Source: Amycolatopsis coloradensis (lineage in GTDB: Bacteria; Actinomycetota; Actinomycetes; Mycobacteriales; Pseudonocardiaceae). Taken from it: 64,000 nucleotides of DNA. Location: contig NZ_MQUQ01000041.1 in assembly GCF_001953865.1 (NCBI RefSeq), forward strand, positions 1 to 64,000. Direction: 5' to 3'. The notes below the pieces were generated by a model, which was given only the letters and a program-made list of their open reading frames with translations, had not been told where the DNA came from and searched no databases. Within the stretch, counting starts at the first letter, position 1. Each line of letters opens with the position of its first letter. This document shows, in pieces, positions 52,425-63,455 of the stretch. The translations under genes were made by a program, and so were the position numbers.

Positions 52425-53121
52425 GCGCGGCCGCCGGGGCAACGGCGGCTCCCGGAACACGGACCGACACGAAATCCGGCCGCGGCACCAGCTCGAAGCC
52501 GATCGACTGGTACAGGCGGATGGCCGAGGTGTTCGACGCCGCCGCGTGCATCATCGGGCGGAGACCGCGGGCCCGGATGCCCGCCGCCACCGCGCGGACG
52601 AGCCGGGTCGCCAGCCCCTGGCCGCGATAGGCGGGGTCGGTGCAGACGGCGCTGATCTCGGTCCAACCGGGTGGGTGCAGCCGCTCGCCCGCCATCGCGA
52701 TCAGCGCGCCGTCGCGCCGGATTCCCAGGTATGTCCCCAGTTCGATGGTCCGCTGCCGGAACGGTCCCGGTTTGGTCCGCTCGACGAGGTTCAGCATCTC
52801 GGGGACATCGTCCGGGCCCAGCAGGACGGCTTCGGGATCTTCGGCGACTTCGAGCGCGACGTCGACCAGCCGGACCCCGGCGATCCTGCCGAGGACTTCC
52901 CAGTCCGCCGGTACCGGCAGCGAGTTGTGGACGATGACCGTCTCGCCGGGACCCGCCAGTTCCGCGACGTCGTCCCAGACGCCGTCGTCCGGTTCCGGTG
53001 GCAGGGCGAGGAAAGGAGCGACGTCGACCTGATAGCGCAGCACCTGGCCGGACCGTTCGGCGAAGTGCGCGTGCGGACCGGTCAGCGATGCCCAGACAGG
53101 ATCGTCGATAGGGGTGACCAT
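52369..53121 (-). CDS. GNAT-family N-acetyltransferase
   Basis: The 250-residue protein has an unrelated-looking N-terminal half (to about 110) and a GNAT C-terminal half with the acetyl-CoA loop DPAYRGQGLATRLVRAVAAG and the end strand NTSAIRLYQSIGFELV, as in the FR47-type group. ATG 53121 was chosen; the frame runs to 53364 but with poor codons. Acceptor unknown. Confidence 0.88.
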   Translation of the reverse strand: MVTPIDDPVWASLTGPHAHFAERSGQVLRYQVDVAPFLALPPEPDDGVWDDVAELAGPGETVIVHNSLPVPADWEVLGRIAGVRLVDVALEVAEDPEAVLLGPDDVPEMLNLVERTKPGPFRQRTIELGTYLGIRRDGALIAMAGERLHPPGWTEISAVCTDPAYRGQGLATRLVRAVAAGIRARGLRPMMHAAASNTSAIRLYQSIGFELVPRPDFVSVRVPGAAVAPAAALTGLARGTAWPQAAGRSR

Positions 53122-53240
53122 GACGGCTGCGACGCCGCCGGCCGGATTTTCATTCCCGCTCCCACATCCTGAACACAGGTGCGCGACACCGGGTCCGCCG
53201 TCGACTCTCGGAAGGGACTTGGACGAAGGGGCGGTATGCG

Positions 53241-54329
53241 ATGACTTCCCGGACAGGCGGTGACCCGGTGCGGCTCGCGGTCGAACTCGACGGCGACGGC
53301 GCGCATCCGGCGGCGGGCCTCGATGACGAGCGCCCGGCCGCCGAACGGCTGGGCCCGCACGCACTGGTCGATCTCGTCCTCGCGGCCGAGATCGCGGGGT
53401 TCACCCTGGTCACCTTCGACGATTCGCCGCTGCCACCACCGAGCGGCGTCCGGCTGGACGCGCTCGGCCGGGCCGCGTACGTGGCCACCCGGACGAACCG
53501 GATCGGCCTCGGCGCGACCGCGCAGGTGACCACGACCGAGCCGTTCCACGTCGCCACCCAGCTGGCGAGCCTCGACCACGCGTCGCACGGCCGGGCCGCC
53601 TGGCTGGTCGGTGCCGCCAACGACCCGGGCACCCTCGCCACCGTCGGTGTCGGACCGCTGGATCCGGCAGGGCTGCGCCGGGAGATCACCGACGTCGTCG
53701 ACGTGGTGCGGCGGCTCTGGGACTCGTGGGAGGACGACGCCGTCATCAAGGACGTCGCGACCGGCCGCTACCTGGATCCCGGCAAGGTGCACCACGTCGA
53801 CTTCGAGGGCGCGACGTTCTCGGTCAAGGGCCCGCTGATCACCCCACGGCCACCGCAGGGCTTGCCGGTCGTGATCGCCCCGGAGCACCTGGCTGACGAC
53901 GCACGGCCCGACGTCGTCCTGGTCGGCGGAAACGGTCTCGGCGACCTCCGTCATCGGGCTCTCCGGGCAAGGGAATCCGGCACGCCCCGGGTCTTCGCCG
54001 AAGTCGAGGTCCTCCTGAACGCGGAGAACCCGGCTGAAACCCGGCTGCGACGTCTCGACTCGACCATCCGCTGGGAGCGCACCGATCGCCTGCGGTACAC
54101 CGGATCCACCGATGGCCTCGCCGATCTGCTCGGGTGGCTCGGCACGGTCGTCGACGGCGTCCGCCTGCATCCGGCGGTGCTGGCGACCGATCTGCCTCTG
54201 CTGATCGAAGCCGTGCTCCCCAAGCTCCGCGCCCAAGGCGTGCTGAGCCTGCCCGAGCCGAACACGACCCTGCGCACGGCACTCGGCCTGCCGCGCCCCG
54301 TCAACCGTTTCGCCGCTTCGAGAGGATGA
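53241..54329 (+). CDS. Luciferase-like flavin (FMN/F420) monooxygenase 1
   Basis: The 362-residue protein has the TIM-barrel luciferase-like pattern: VDLVLAAEIAGFTLVTFDD, NRIGLGATAQVTTTEPFHVA and LASLDHASHGRAAWLVG. It likely oxidises a small molecule with reduced FMN or F420. Its stop overlaps the start of a second family member, so the two function together. ATG 53241 follows AAGGGG. Confidence 0.9.
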   Translation: MTSRTGGDPVRLAVELDGDGAHPAAGLDDERPAAERLGPHALVDLVLAAEIAGFTLVTFDDSPLPPPSGVRLDALGRAAYVATRTNRIGLGATAQVTTTEPFHVATQLASLDHASHGRAAWLVGAANDPGTLATVGVGPLDPAGLRREITDVVDVVRRLWDSWEDDAVIKDVATGRYLDPGKVHHVDFEGATFSVKGPLITPRPPQGLPVVIAPEHLADDARPDVVLVGGNGLGDLRHRALRARESGTPRVFAEVEVLLNAENPAETRLRRLDSTIRWERTDRLRYTGSTDGLADLLGWLGTVVDGVRLHPAVLATDLPLLIEAVLPKLRAQGVLSLPEPNTTLRTALGLPRPVNRFAASRG

Positions 54330-55627
54330 CCGTGAGCGAACCAGATCCGCAGTTGCACCTCGGCGTCTTCTACGTCGGCGTCGGCGCCCAATACCTGTGG
54401 GACGACCCGTCGAACGGGGCGCACACCGAGATCGAAACCTACGTCTCGGTGGCACGGACCCTGGAACGCGGCCTGTTCGACGCGTTCTTCCTCGGCGACG
54501 GCCAGCGCGTCCGCGAGAACCGGGGGCGGATCCTCGCGCTCGACGTCGCCGGGCGGCCGGACGCGATCACGCAGCTGGCGGCACTCGCCGCCGCCACCAC
54601 CCACATCGGACTGGTGGCCACCCAGAACACCACCTACAACTTCCCCGCCGAGCTCGCCCGCCGTCTGTCCACACTGGACTTTCTGTCCGGTGGCCGGGCC
54701 GGCTGGAACGTCGTCACCACCGACAACGCCTGGACGGGCGCCAACTTCCGCCGGGGCGGCTGGCTCGACCACGAACTCCGCTACGACCGGGCGGACCAGT
54801 TCGTCGAGGCCGCGTCGGCCCTGTGGTCGGGCGGCGACGTGGTCGACCGGCGCACCGACCTCGTCCGGCTGCGTGCCGCGCCGACGGTCCCCCGCAGTCC
54901 GCAGGGACGGCCGGTGCTGTTCCAAGCCGGCGATTCCCCCGGCGGACGCGAACTCGCCGCGAAGCACGCCGACGTCGTCTTCTCCGCCAACACCGCGTAC
55001 GACAAGGCGATCGCCTACGCCACCGATCTCCGGGCGCGGCTGGCCAAGCACGGACGCCCCGCCGACGCCGTCCGGATCCTGCCCGGTGCCACGGTGGTCC
55101 TCGGTGACACCCCGGCCGACGCGGCCGAACGCAGCGAGGACATCCGGCTGCGGCAGCTCAACCCGCAGCGCGCCATCTCGTTCCTGGAGCAGTACTGGGG
55201 CCGGGATCTGTCCGCCTACGATCCACACGGACCGCTGCCGGACGTCGAGCCGACCGAGGAGGAACTGGATCCCTCACGCGGCACCCTCTCCGTCGAACAT
55301 CGCACCGGCAAGCTCGACCGCATCCGGCAGTGGCGCGAACTCGCCGAAAGCAAGAACCTCTCGATCCACCAACTGGTTCTCGAAGTCCAGCCGCGCGAGC
55401 ACTCCTTCGTCGGCACGCCGGGGCAGATCGCCGACGAGTGGGCGCGTTACGTCCGGAACCGCGCCGTAGACGGCTTCAACATCAGCCCTCATCTGGTTCC
55501 CGCCGCGCTGGACGACATCGTCGACAAGCTGGTGCCGGAACTCCAGGACCGGGGGATCTACCGCACCGCCTACGAAGGCACGACGCTGCGCGAGCACCTG
55601 GCGCTGCCGGAGCTGCCGGGAGACTGA
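54326..55627 (+). CDS. NtaA/SnaA/DszA-type flavin monooxygenase 2
   Basis: The 433-residue protein has the long luciferase-like fold of the NtaA/SnaA/SoxA/DszA group: FFLGDGQRVRENRGRI, STLDFLSGGRAGWNVVTTDN and DGFNISPHLVPAALDDIVDK. DszA-type enzymes use FMNH2 to cleave sulfones, NtaA cleaves nitrilotriacetate, SnaA oxidises pristinamycin. The ATG lies in GAGAGGATGA, overlapping the preceding stop. Paired with monooxygenase 1, it may desulfonate or N-dealkylate an organosulfur or amine compound; no reductase gene is adjacent. Confidence 0.92.
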   Translation: MTVSEPDPQLHLGVFYVGVGAQYLWDDPSNGAHTEIETYVSVARTLERGLFDAFFLGDGQRVRENRGRILALDVAGRPDAITQLAALAAATTHIGLVATQNTTYNFPAELARRLSTLDFLSGGRAGWNVVTTDNAWTGANFRRGGWLDHELRYDRADQFVEAASALWSGGDVVDRRTDLVRLRAAPTVPRSPQGRPVLFQAGDSPGGRELAAKHADVVFSANTAYDKAIAYATDLRARLAKHGRPADAVRILPGATVVLGDTPADAAERSEDIRLRQLNPQRAISFLEQYWGRDLSAYDPHGPLPDVEPTEEELDPSRGTLSVEHRTGKLDRIRQWRELAESKNLSIHQLVLEVQPREHSFVGTPGQIADEWARYVRNRAVDGFNISPHLVPAALDDIVDKLVPELQDRGIYRTAYEGTTLREHLALPELPGD

Positions 55628-55640
55628 CGCGCGCGGGGTG

Positions 55641-56047
55641 TGACATCGTCGCCGGCGAAGCGCTGCGCGTCCTGGGCGTCATCCGCGCCGGGGGCGACCC
55701 CGGGACAACCTGCGGGCTTATCTCGCGGTCACCATGCGGAACTGGTGGCCAAAGGAAGTCACCACCACGAACGGGTCGAGTTGTACGGCATGACCCCGGC
55801 GACCGAAGTGGCCGCCGGAGCCGTGGGCGCGGAAGAACTCCTCATCCTCCGCTCGAACGCCCGCCTGGCGTGGGCCGCCTACTGCGCACTGCCCGGGCGC
55901 TGGCGGACCGTGTTGTGGCGGACCGAGGCCGAAGGCGGCTCGCCCGGGGCGGGAACGCCGTGTTGCCAGGAGGCGCGGCGCCGGATGGGCGCGTGGCTCC
56001 GCGGTGGGGTCCCCGCCCGCCGGGCGGACCTGATCACCGCGCATCTG
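55641..56047 (+). pseudogene. ECF-type sigma factor, triply frameshifted
   Basis: Three plus-strand frames in succession give a sigma-70-family protein: DIVAGEALRVLGVIRAGG (55641 on), then NLRAYLAVTMRNWW, then LLILRSNARLAWAAYCALPG and RWRTVLWRTEAEGGSP, ending in AHLRS near 56047. Region 2 start and half of region 4 are missing. This pattern is typical of actinomycete sigma factors with zinc-finger tails; the gene is dead. Confidence 0.6.
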
Positions 56048-56050
56048 AGA

Positions 56051-57790
56051 TCAGCCGGGGACGGGTGCGCCCTCCCCCGCGATCCGCAGTGCCTCCACCA
56101 GTTCCCGGTACAGGGTGTCGGTGGCGAGCAGCTGGTCGTGACTACCGCTGGCCCGCACCCGGCCGTCCTCCATCACCACGATGGTGTCCGCGTCGATGAC
56201 CGTCGACAGCCGGTGCGCCACGGTGACCACGGCGCCCTCGCGGGCCCGCCGCCGGATGCAGTCGTGGATCGCGCTCTCGGTCCGGCCGTCCACCTGCGCG
56301 GTCGCCTCGTCCAGCAGGACCACGTCCGGCGTGCGCAGGATCGCCCTCGCCAGCGCGATCCGCTGGCGTTCCCCGCCGGACACCGACGTCGACGACAGCG
56401 GTGTGTCCAGGCCGTCGCCGAGTGCGGCGATCTTGTCACTCAGCCGGACTTCGCCGAGTGCTCGCAGTACCTCCTCCTCGGTCGCGTCCGGATGGGTGAA
56501 GAGCAGGTTCTCCCGGATCGTGCCCGGCACGATCGGCGTCTCCTGTTCGACGTAGGCCAGCCGCGTCCGCACGTCCGCGTACGGCAGGTCCGCGTACTCA
56601 CGCCCGTCCAGCAGCAGCGAACCCGACTGCGGCTGGACGAACCGCATGATCAGCGACAGCATCGTGGTCTTGCCCGCGCCGGATGGTCCGACGATCGCGG
56701 TGTGGCCGCGTCTCGGGATCTTCAGCGAGACGTCCCGCAGCGCCGGATCGCCGCCGTAGCCCGCGGTGACCCCGCGCAGTTCGAGCACCGGCCCGTCCTG
56801 ATCCACCGCCGCTTCCGGCGTCGTGGACGCCTTGTCCTCTTCGACCTCCAGCGTGTCCATCTCCCGGATCCGCCCGGCGGCGGCGATCCCCGCCTGCAAC
56901 GCGGTCATGTTCTGGCTCAGTTCGGTGATCGGTTCCATCAGCGCGAACGCGTACAGCAGGAACGCGATCAGGCTCGACACCTCGAGCAGCCCCGCGTCGA
57001 CCCGCCAGGCACCGAGACCGAGGATGACCAGGATCGCGCCCTGGATACCCGACCACGCCACCACCCAGGCGGTGGCCTGCCGCCGCACCGCGCGGACGCC
57101 GTGGACGGCGGCCGCCTCCGCGTCGACCAGGATCCGGTCGGATTGACGGCCTTCGGCACGGCTGGCCTTGACCGTGCGGATCGCCCGCAGCGCGCCTTCC
57201 AGCACGCCGCCGAGCTTGCCGACCCGGTCCTGCGCCTTCTCCTGTTCCTTCGCGATGGCCGGCATGAGCCAGGCGAACAGCGCGACCACCACGACCACGG
57301 CCCCGACCGTGGTCGCCAGCAGCACCGGGTCGAGCACGCTCATCAGCACCAGGGTGCCGATGAGCATCACCACCCCGTTGATCAGGCCGATCACGCTGGA
57401 CGAGGCCGCCTCGCGCAGCAGCACCGTGTCCGAAGTGACGCGAGTGACCAGTTCCCCCGTCGGCCGTTTCGTGATGGCCGGGATCGTCGCGCGGAAGAAG
57501 CGCCGCACCATCGATTCCCGCGCCTTCAGCACCACCCGCTCGCCGACCGTGCCGAGCAGGATCCACTGCGTCAGCCAGATCACCGAGCCCACCAGCATCA
57601 GGCCGAGCAGTGCCAGCACGGGTCCGGCCAGCGATGTCGATGACCCGAGCGAGTCGAGCACCCACTTCGTGACCATGGGCGTGGCGAGACCGGTCGCGGA
57701 GCCGAGCAGGGCGAGTACCAGGCCGATCGCGAGTGCCCCCTTGTGTGGCCGCGCGAACGACCACAGCACCTTCAATCGTGGAGTATCCAT
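56051..57790 (-). CDS. Type-1 ABC exporter (fused permease-ATPase)
   Basis: A 579-residue half-transporter: six membrane helices up to about residue 300, then the ATPase with Walker A GPSGAGKT, Q-loop YVEQETPIVPGT, signature SVSGGERQRIALARA and Walker B VVLLDEATAQVD, and H-loop VAHRLST. Works as a homodimer or with an unknown partner. ATG 57790 follows GGGAA; a TTG at 57799 is also in frame. Divergent from a TetR gene across a palindromic 75-bp gap. Confidence 0.94.
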   Translation of the reverse strand: MDTPRLKVLWSFARPHKGALAIGLVLALLGSATGLATPMVTKWVLDSLGSSTSLAGPVLALLGLMLVGSVIWLTQWILLGTVGERVVLKARESMVRRFFRATIPAITKRPTGELVTRVTSDTVLLREAASSSVIGLINGVVMLIGTLVLMSVLDPVLLATTVGAVVVVVALFAWLMPAIAKEQEKAQDRVGKLGGVLEGALRAIRTVKASRAEGRQSDRILVDAEAAAVHGVRAVRRQATAWVVAWSGIQGAILVILGLGAWRVDAGLLEVSSLIAFLLYAFALMEPITELSQNMTALQAGIAAAGRIREMDTLEVEEDKASTTPEAAVDQDGPVLELRGVTAGYGGDPALRDVSLKIPRRGHTAIVGPSGAGKTTMLSLIMRFVQPQSGSLLLDGREYADLPYADVRTRLAYVEQETPIVPGTIRENLLFTHPDATEEEVLRALGEVRLSDKIAALGDGLDTPLSSTSVSGGERQRIALARAILRTPDVVLLDEATAQVDGRTESAIHDCIRRRAREGAVVTVAHRLSTVIDADTIVVMEDGRVRASGSHDQLLATDTLYRELVEALRIAGEGAPVPG

Positions 57791-57801
57791 GGTTCCCAAT
57801 G

Positions 57802-57815
57802 GAACACACGTGTTC
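57802..57815. promoter_or_regulatory. TetR operator between ABC and TetR genes
   Basis: GAACAC-AC-GTGTTC is a perfect palindrome; GTTCC-CAAT-GGAAC just beside it (57792-57805) is a second. Both sit 12-50 bp from the two start codons. Confidence 0.6.
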
Positions 57816-57865
57816 TAAACTCGTCAAGCGAGTTCCATATCGGGGAGCGAGGTACGGTACCGGCC

Positions 57866-58435
57866 ATGAGTGAGGGTGTGGTCACCGAGACGGGTGTCCG
57901 GGCGAGGACCCGGCGCGCGATCCTGGACGCGGCCATCGAGAAGCTGACGAAGCAACCGAGCGCGACGCTCGCCGACATCGCGGCGGCCGCGGACGTCGGG
58001 CGGACCACGGTGCACCGCTACTTCCCGGAGCGGTCGGACCTCATCGACGCCATCAGCCTCGACGCTCTCGACAAGATCTCCCGGAGCACCGAACGAGCCC
58101 GCATCGACGACGGCCCGGTCCCGGTGGCACTGGCGCGGCTTTGCCAGGAGTACTTCGAGCACGCCGACGTCTTCCAGTTGCTGTTCACGATGCCGGATCT
58201 GATGACCCGCCCCGAATGGAAAGAGGAGAGCGAGGACGACCGCGTCCTGCTCGGGCTCATCGAACGCGGGCATCGCGAAGGGTCGGTCGACCCGGCGATG
58301 ACGAAGGAATGGGTGCAGCAGCTGCTGTGGAGCTTGCTCTACACGGCTTGGGAGATGGTCCGGGAGAAGACCCCGAAGCACGAAGCGCTCACGTTGTGCA
58401 TACGCAGCCTGGAAAAGGTCATCACGGTCGGCTGA
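57866..58435 (+). CDS. TetR-family regulator of ABC exporter and CPBP gene
   Basis: The 189-residue protein has a TetR helix-turn-helix (LDAAIEKLTKQPSATLADIA, then DVGRTTVHRYFPERSDLI) and a helical ligand domain. TACGGT (57853-57858) lies 7 nt before the ATG, consistent with a leaderless message. It faces the ABC exporter over two palindromes and is followed closely by a short ORF and a CPBP protease gene. Confidence 0.92.
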   Translation: MSEGVVTETGVRARTRRAILDAAIEKLTKQPSATLADIAAAADVGRTTVHRYFPERSDLIDAISLDALDKISRSTERARIDDGPVPVALARLCQEYFEHADVFQLLFTMPDLMTRPEWKEESEDDRVLLGLIERGHREGSVDPAMTKEWVQQLLWSLLYTAWEMVREKTPKHEALTLCIRSLEKVITVG

Positions 58436-58458
58436 GGTCCGGCCGAAAGGAAGAGCCG

Positions 58459-58515
58459 ATGTCGTCCGAAAGGATGACGCGGGCGGGCACCGCTTCGATG
58501 ATCCTTTCCCGGTGA
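58459..58515 (+). CDS. Possible leader peptide coupled to CPBP gene
   Basis: An 18-codon frame (MSSERMTRAGTASMILSR) starts at ATG 58459 after GAAAGGAAGAG and ends TGA at 58513-58515, overlapping the CPBP ATG as TGATG. The good ribosome site and exact coupling suggest translation of the membrane protein depends on ribosomes finishing this peptide. Otherwise the CPBP gene lacks its own ribosome site. Confidence 0.5.
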   Translation: MSSERMTRAGTASMILSR

Positions 58516-59402
58516 TGGAAAAAACCGGCACCCGCCCGGGCGCCGCCTGGGGAATCCTTGTCGGCGGCGTCGTGGTTTTCGCCGCCGCGCCCGCACTGCT
58601 GCTGGCGACCGGGCACGACACGATCAAACCGTCCGCCGATTCGGACAAGGAGCTTTCCCTCGCGGGCGCCCTGATTCCCGCGGTGGCCGGGATCCTGCTG
58701 GTCCGCGCGATCCCGCTCCAAGCACCCGGTCTGCTCCCCGAGACGACCGACCGGCGCGGACTGAGCAGGCAGGCGACGGCCTTGGCGCTCATCGCCTTCT
58801 TGTGGCCACTGGCGTTGTTCCTGGTGTCAGCGGCGGGACATCAGGCGCTGATCCGCGACATCTGGGCGCTCGCGAAACCGCTCGTGTTCCTGGTGCTGCC
58901 ACTGGTTCTCTTGCGAATCCTGCGCACCCCGGGGGAACCGGATCCGTTCCGGCTCACGTGGCGGCCGCGCCGGACTTGGCAATGGCTCGCACCGGTTCCG
59001 GCGGTGCTGGTGTTCGGCTGGCTGTCCGTCCTGGGACCGTTCGCGCCGCCGCTTCCCACCGCCGAGGACTATCCCGACCCGGTGTATCTCGCGGTGGGCG
59101 CGACGCTGACCTTCTTCACCGCGAACGTACTCGAAGAGGTCTTCTTCCGCGGCATGCTGCAAACCCGTTTGGAAGCGCTTTTCGGTCGCTGGCCCGGGAT
59201 CCTGCTGGCGTCACTGCTGTTCGCGTGGCTGCACCTGCCGACACACGGCCAGGGAGCACTCCCGCTGACCTTGGGCGCGATCGTCGCGTTCCAAGGGTTC
59301 TTCGGCCTGTTCACCGGCTACCTGTGGTCGCGCTACCGCAACCTGTGGGCCCCGATCGCCGCGCACACCGCGATGAACACCTTGCCGCTACTGCTGATGT
59401 GA
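58515..59402 (+). CDS. CPBP-family intramembrane glutamic protease
   Basis: The 295-residue protein has eight or so membrane helices and the three CPBP motifs: EEVFFRG with the catalytic Glu pair, FAWLHL with His, and HTAMN. CPBP (Rce1-like) enzymes cut proteins inside the membrane; bacterial ones are linked to bacteriocin immunity and signalling. GTG 58512 or ATG 58515 are both possible; I favour ATG, coupled to the upstream short ORF. Confidence 0.92.
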   Translation: MEKTGTRPGAAWGILVGGVVVFAAAPALLLATGHDTIKPSADSDKELSLAGALIPAVAGILLVRAIPLQAPGLLPETTDRRGLSRQATALALIAFLWPLALFLVSAAGHQALIRDIWALAKPLVFLVLPLVLLRILRTPGEPDPFRLTWRPRRTWQWLAPVPAVLVFGWLSVLGPFAPPLPTAEDYPDPVYLAVGATLTFFTANVLEEVFFRGMLQTRLEALFGRWPGILLASLLFAWLHLPTHGQGALPLTLGAIVAFQGFFGLFTGYLWSRYRNLWAPIAAHTAMNTLPLLLM

Positions 59403-59418
59403 CGCGGCGAGCCGCCTT

Positions 59419-59470
59419 ATCACGCGTGTCGTCCGCCCCATCACGCGTGTCGTCCGCCCCATCACGCGTG
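59419..59470. repeat. Direct-repeat array left of IS3 element
   Basis: ATCACGCGTGTCGTCCG repeats at 59419 and 59440 with a 21-bp period; a third unit is cut after ATCACGCGTG by the insertion sequence. The unit also occurs, direct and inverted, right of the element. Confidence 0.8.
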
Positions 59471-59535
59471 TGGAGTTGCCCCCGTGATGCGGACACCTTG
59501 ATTCCAGACGCTGGTCTGGAGGGAGGATGTCTTGC

Positions 59536-59823
59536 GTGTCTCGCAGGTCGAAGTATCCGGAGCAGTTTCGTCGTGACGCGATCGAGTTGGTCAACATGAG
59601 TGACAGGCCGTTGCGTCAGATCGCCCGTGAGCTGGGTGTCAACCATGAGACCTTGCGGTCGTGGGTGAACACCGCCAAACGAGCCGCTGAAGCCGGGCCG
59701 GTGGAGGATCCGGCGGTCGCCGATGAGGTGCGGCGGTTGCGGAAGCAGGTCGCTGAGCTGCAGAAAGAGAAGGAGATCCTGCGTAAAGCGGCCGCCTATT
59801 TTGCCACAGAGATGGATCGATGA
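59536..59823 (+). CDS. IS3-family transposase OrfA
   Basis: The 95-residue protein starts at GTG 59536 after GGAGGGAGG and has a helix-turn-helix (YPEQFRRDAIELV, then HETLRSWVNTAKR) and a leucine zipper (VRRLRKQVAELQKEKEILRK). It binds the IS ends. Its stop overlaps the OrfB start as ATGA; no classic slippery A6G is seen at the junction. Confidence 0.93.
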   Translation: MSRRSKYPEQFRRDAIELVNMSDRPLRQIARELGVNHETLRSWVNTAKRAAEAGPVEDPAVADEVRRLRKQVAELQKEKEILRKAAAYFATEMDR

Positions 59824-60701
59824 TCTACCGCTACCGGTTCATCTCCGAGCATCGCGCCGAGTTCGGTGTGAAGCGGTTGTGCCAGGTCCTGGGTCTGCGC
59901 CGGCAGGGTTTCCACGAGTGGGCCGCCGCCGGGGCGGCCCGGGAGGCCGCGGCGGAACAGGAGCGGGAGCTGATAGCGGTGATCGCCTCGATCCACGCGC
60001 AGCACCGGGGCGCTTATGGGCGGCCCCGGATCACCGCGGAGCTGCGTCGGCGCGGACGCGTGGTGAACCACAAGCGGGTGGAACGGCTCATGCGGGAGCA
60101 GGGCCTGGCCGGGATCACCCGCCGCAAACGCCGGAGCTTGACCAGACCCGCCACCACCCCGGTGCCACCGGTGGCGGACGTGATCCGCCGTGATTTCACC
60201 GCCCAGGAGCCAGGGCAGCGGTTCGTCGGGGACATCACCTACCTGCCCACGTTCCAGGGCTGGCTTTACCTGGCCACGGTGATCGACCTGCACAACCGCG
60301 AGATCGTCGGGCACGCGATGGCCGAGCACCTGCGCGCCGACCTGGTCTGCGACGCGATCGCCCTGGCCACCGCACGCGGCCTGATCCGCCCCGACGCGGT
60401 CTTCCACTCCGACCGCGGCGTCCAGTACACCTCGGCCCAGTTCCGCACCGCGCTGAGCGAGTCCCGGATCCAGCCCTCGATCGGACGAGTCGGATCCTGC
60501 TACGACAACGCCGTCGCCGAGTCGTTCTTCGCCACCCTCAAAACCGAGATCGACACCACCATCTGGCCCACCCGCGACCAGGCACGACACGACATATTCC
60601 GCTACCTCCACTACTACAACCACGACCGTCTACATTCGACAGTCGGTCACCGAACACCCCACCAAACCCGAACCAGCTACACTCACCAACAAGCCGCGTG
60701 A
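59820..60701 (+). CDS. IS3-family transposase OrfB (DDE integrase)
   Basis: The 293-residue protein has the HTH_21 region (AYGRPRITAELRRRGRVVNH) and a retroviral-type integrase core with Asp in FVGDITYLPT, Asp in FHSDRGVQYTS and Glu in DNAVAESFFATLK, the DDE triad. Catalyses IS transposition. All domains are intact. Confidence 0.95.
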   Translation: MIYRYRFISEHRAEFGVKRLCQVLGLRRQGFHEWAAAGAAREAAAEQERELIAVIASIHAQHRGAYGRPRITAELRRRGRVVNHKRVERLMREQGLAGITRRKRRSLTRPATTPVPPVADVIRRDFTAQEPGQRFVGDITYLPTFQGWLYLATVIDLHNREIVGHAMAEHLRADLVCDAIALATARGLIRPDAVFHSDRGVQYTSAQFRTALSESRIQPSIGRVGSCYDNAVAESFFATLKTEIDTTIWPTRDQARHDIFRYLHYYNHDRLHSTVGHRTPHQTRTSYTHQQAA

Positions 60702-60734
60702 AAACCCCGTGTCCGGCATCCGGGGGCAACTCCA

Positions 60735-63139
<2,405 letters not shown>

Positions 63140-63290
63140 ACCTTGTCGAGCGCGGCCAGGTGTGGCCGTGGCAACCGCGGGTCGCCACAGCACTCTTCAA
63201 GCGCAGGCACCGGCACAGGAAAGCGGGCGGGAACTCCCGCTCCCCGTTACTGGTCATGGTGCGGATCGGGAAGGCGATCGCTCCTGCTCG
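63140..63290 (-). pseudogene. Fragment of a MoxR-type AAA ATPase
   Basis: The minus strand encodes MTSNGEREFPPAFLCRCLRL, the sensor-1 block of MoxR ATPases (usually TSNxEREFPPAFLRRC). It is preceded by GAIAFPIR and followed, in another frame, by RPHLAALDKV and a stop. About 35 residues survive of 300. Rest of the 316-bp gap 63140-63455 is empty. Confidence 0.6.
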
Positions 63291-63455
63291 CGGTCATTCG
63301 CGTTTCGGATCCTCCCATGACGGACATGACGGAACTCGCGAGTTCGCGGCGATCCTCGGCCGATATCCTGTCCGGCGACTCACACGGGCTCTCCGTCCCC
63401 GCGTGTGGTGACGCCAGACAAGTTCGGCCCCGGGCCCGGCCGGTAGATTCTCCGT

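Larger units (their letters stand above)
59471..60734 (+). mobile_element. IS3-family insertion sequence, 1264 bp
   Basis: Terminal inverted repeats of 26 bp begin TGGAGTTGCCCCCG at both ends (59471-59496 and 60709-60734; 21 of 26 bases match). Two transposase genes lie inside. No clear target duplication is visible: the left flank ends CGTG and the right flank starts TGTG. Intact frames suggest a recent arrival. Confidence 0.88.

Noticed and set aside
59419-59470. CRISPR array
   Set aside because: The 21-bp period has no spacers of differing sequence and no cas genes; it is a simple direct repeat.
59750-59823. Programmed frameshift between IS3 OrfA and OrfB
   Set aside because: No A6G-type slippery run with stem at the junction; ATGA overlap suggests coupled translation instead, though a frameshift is not excluded.
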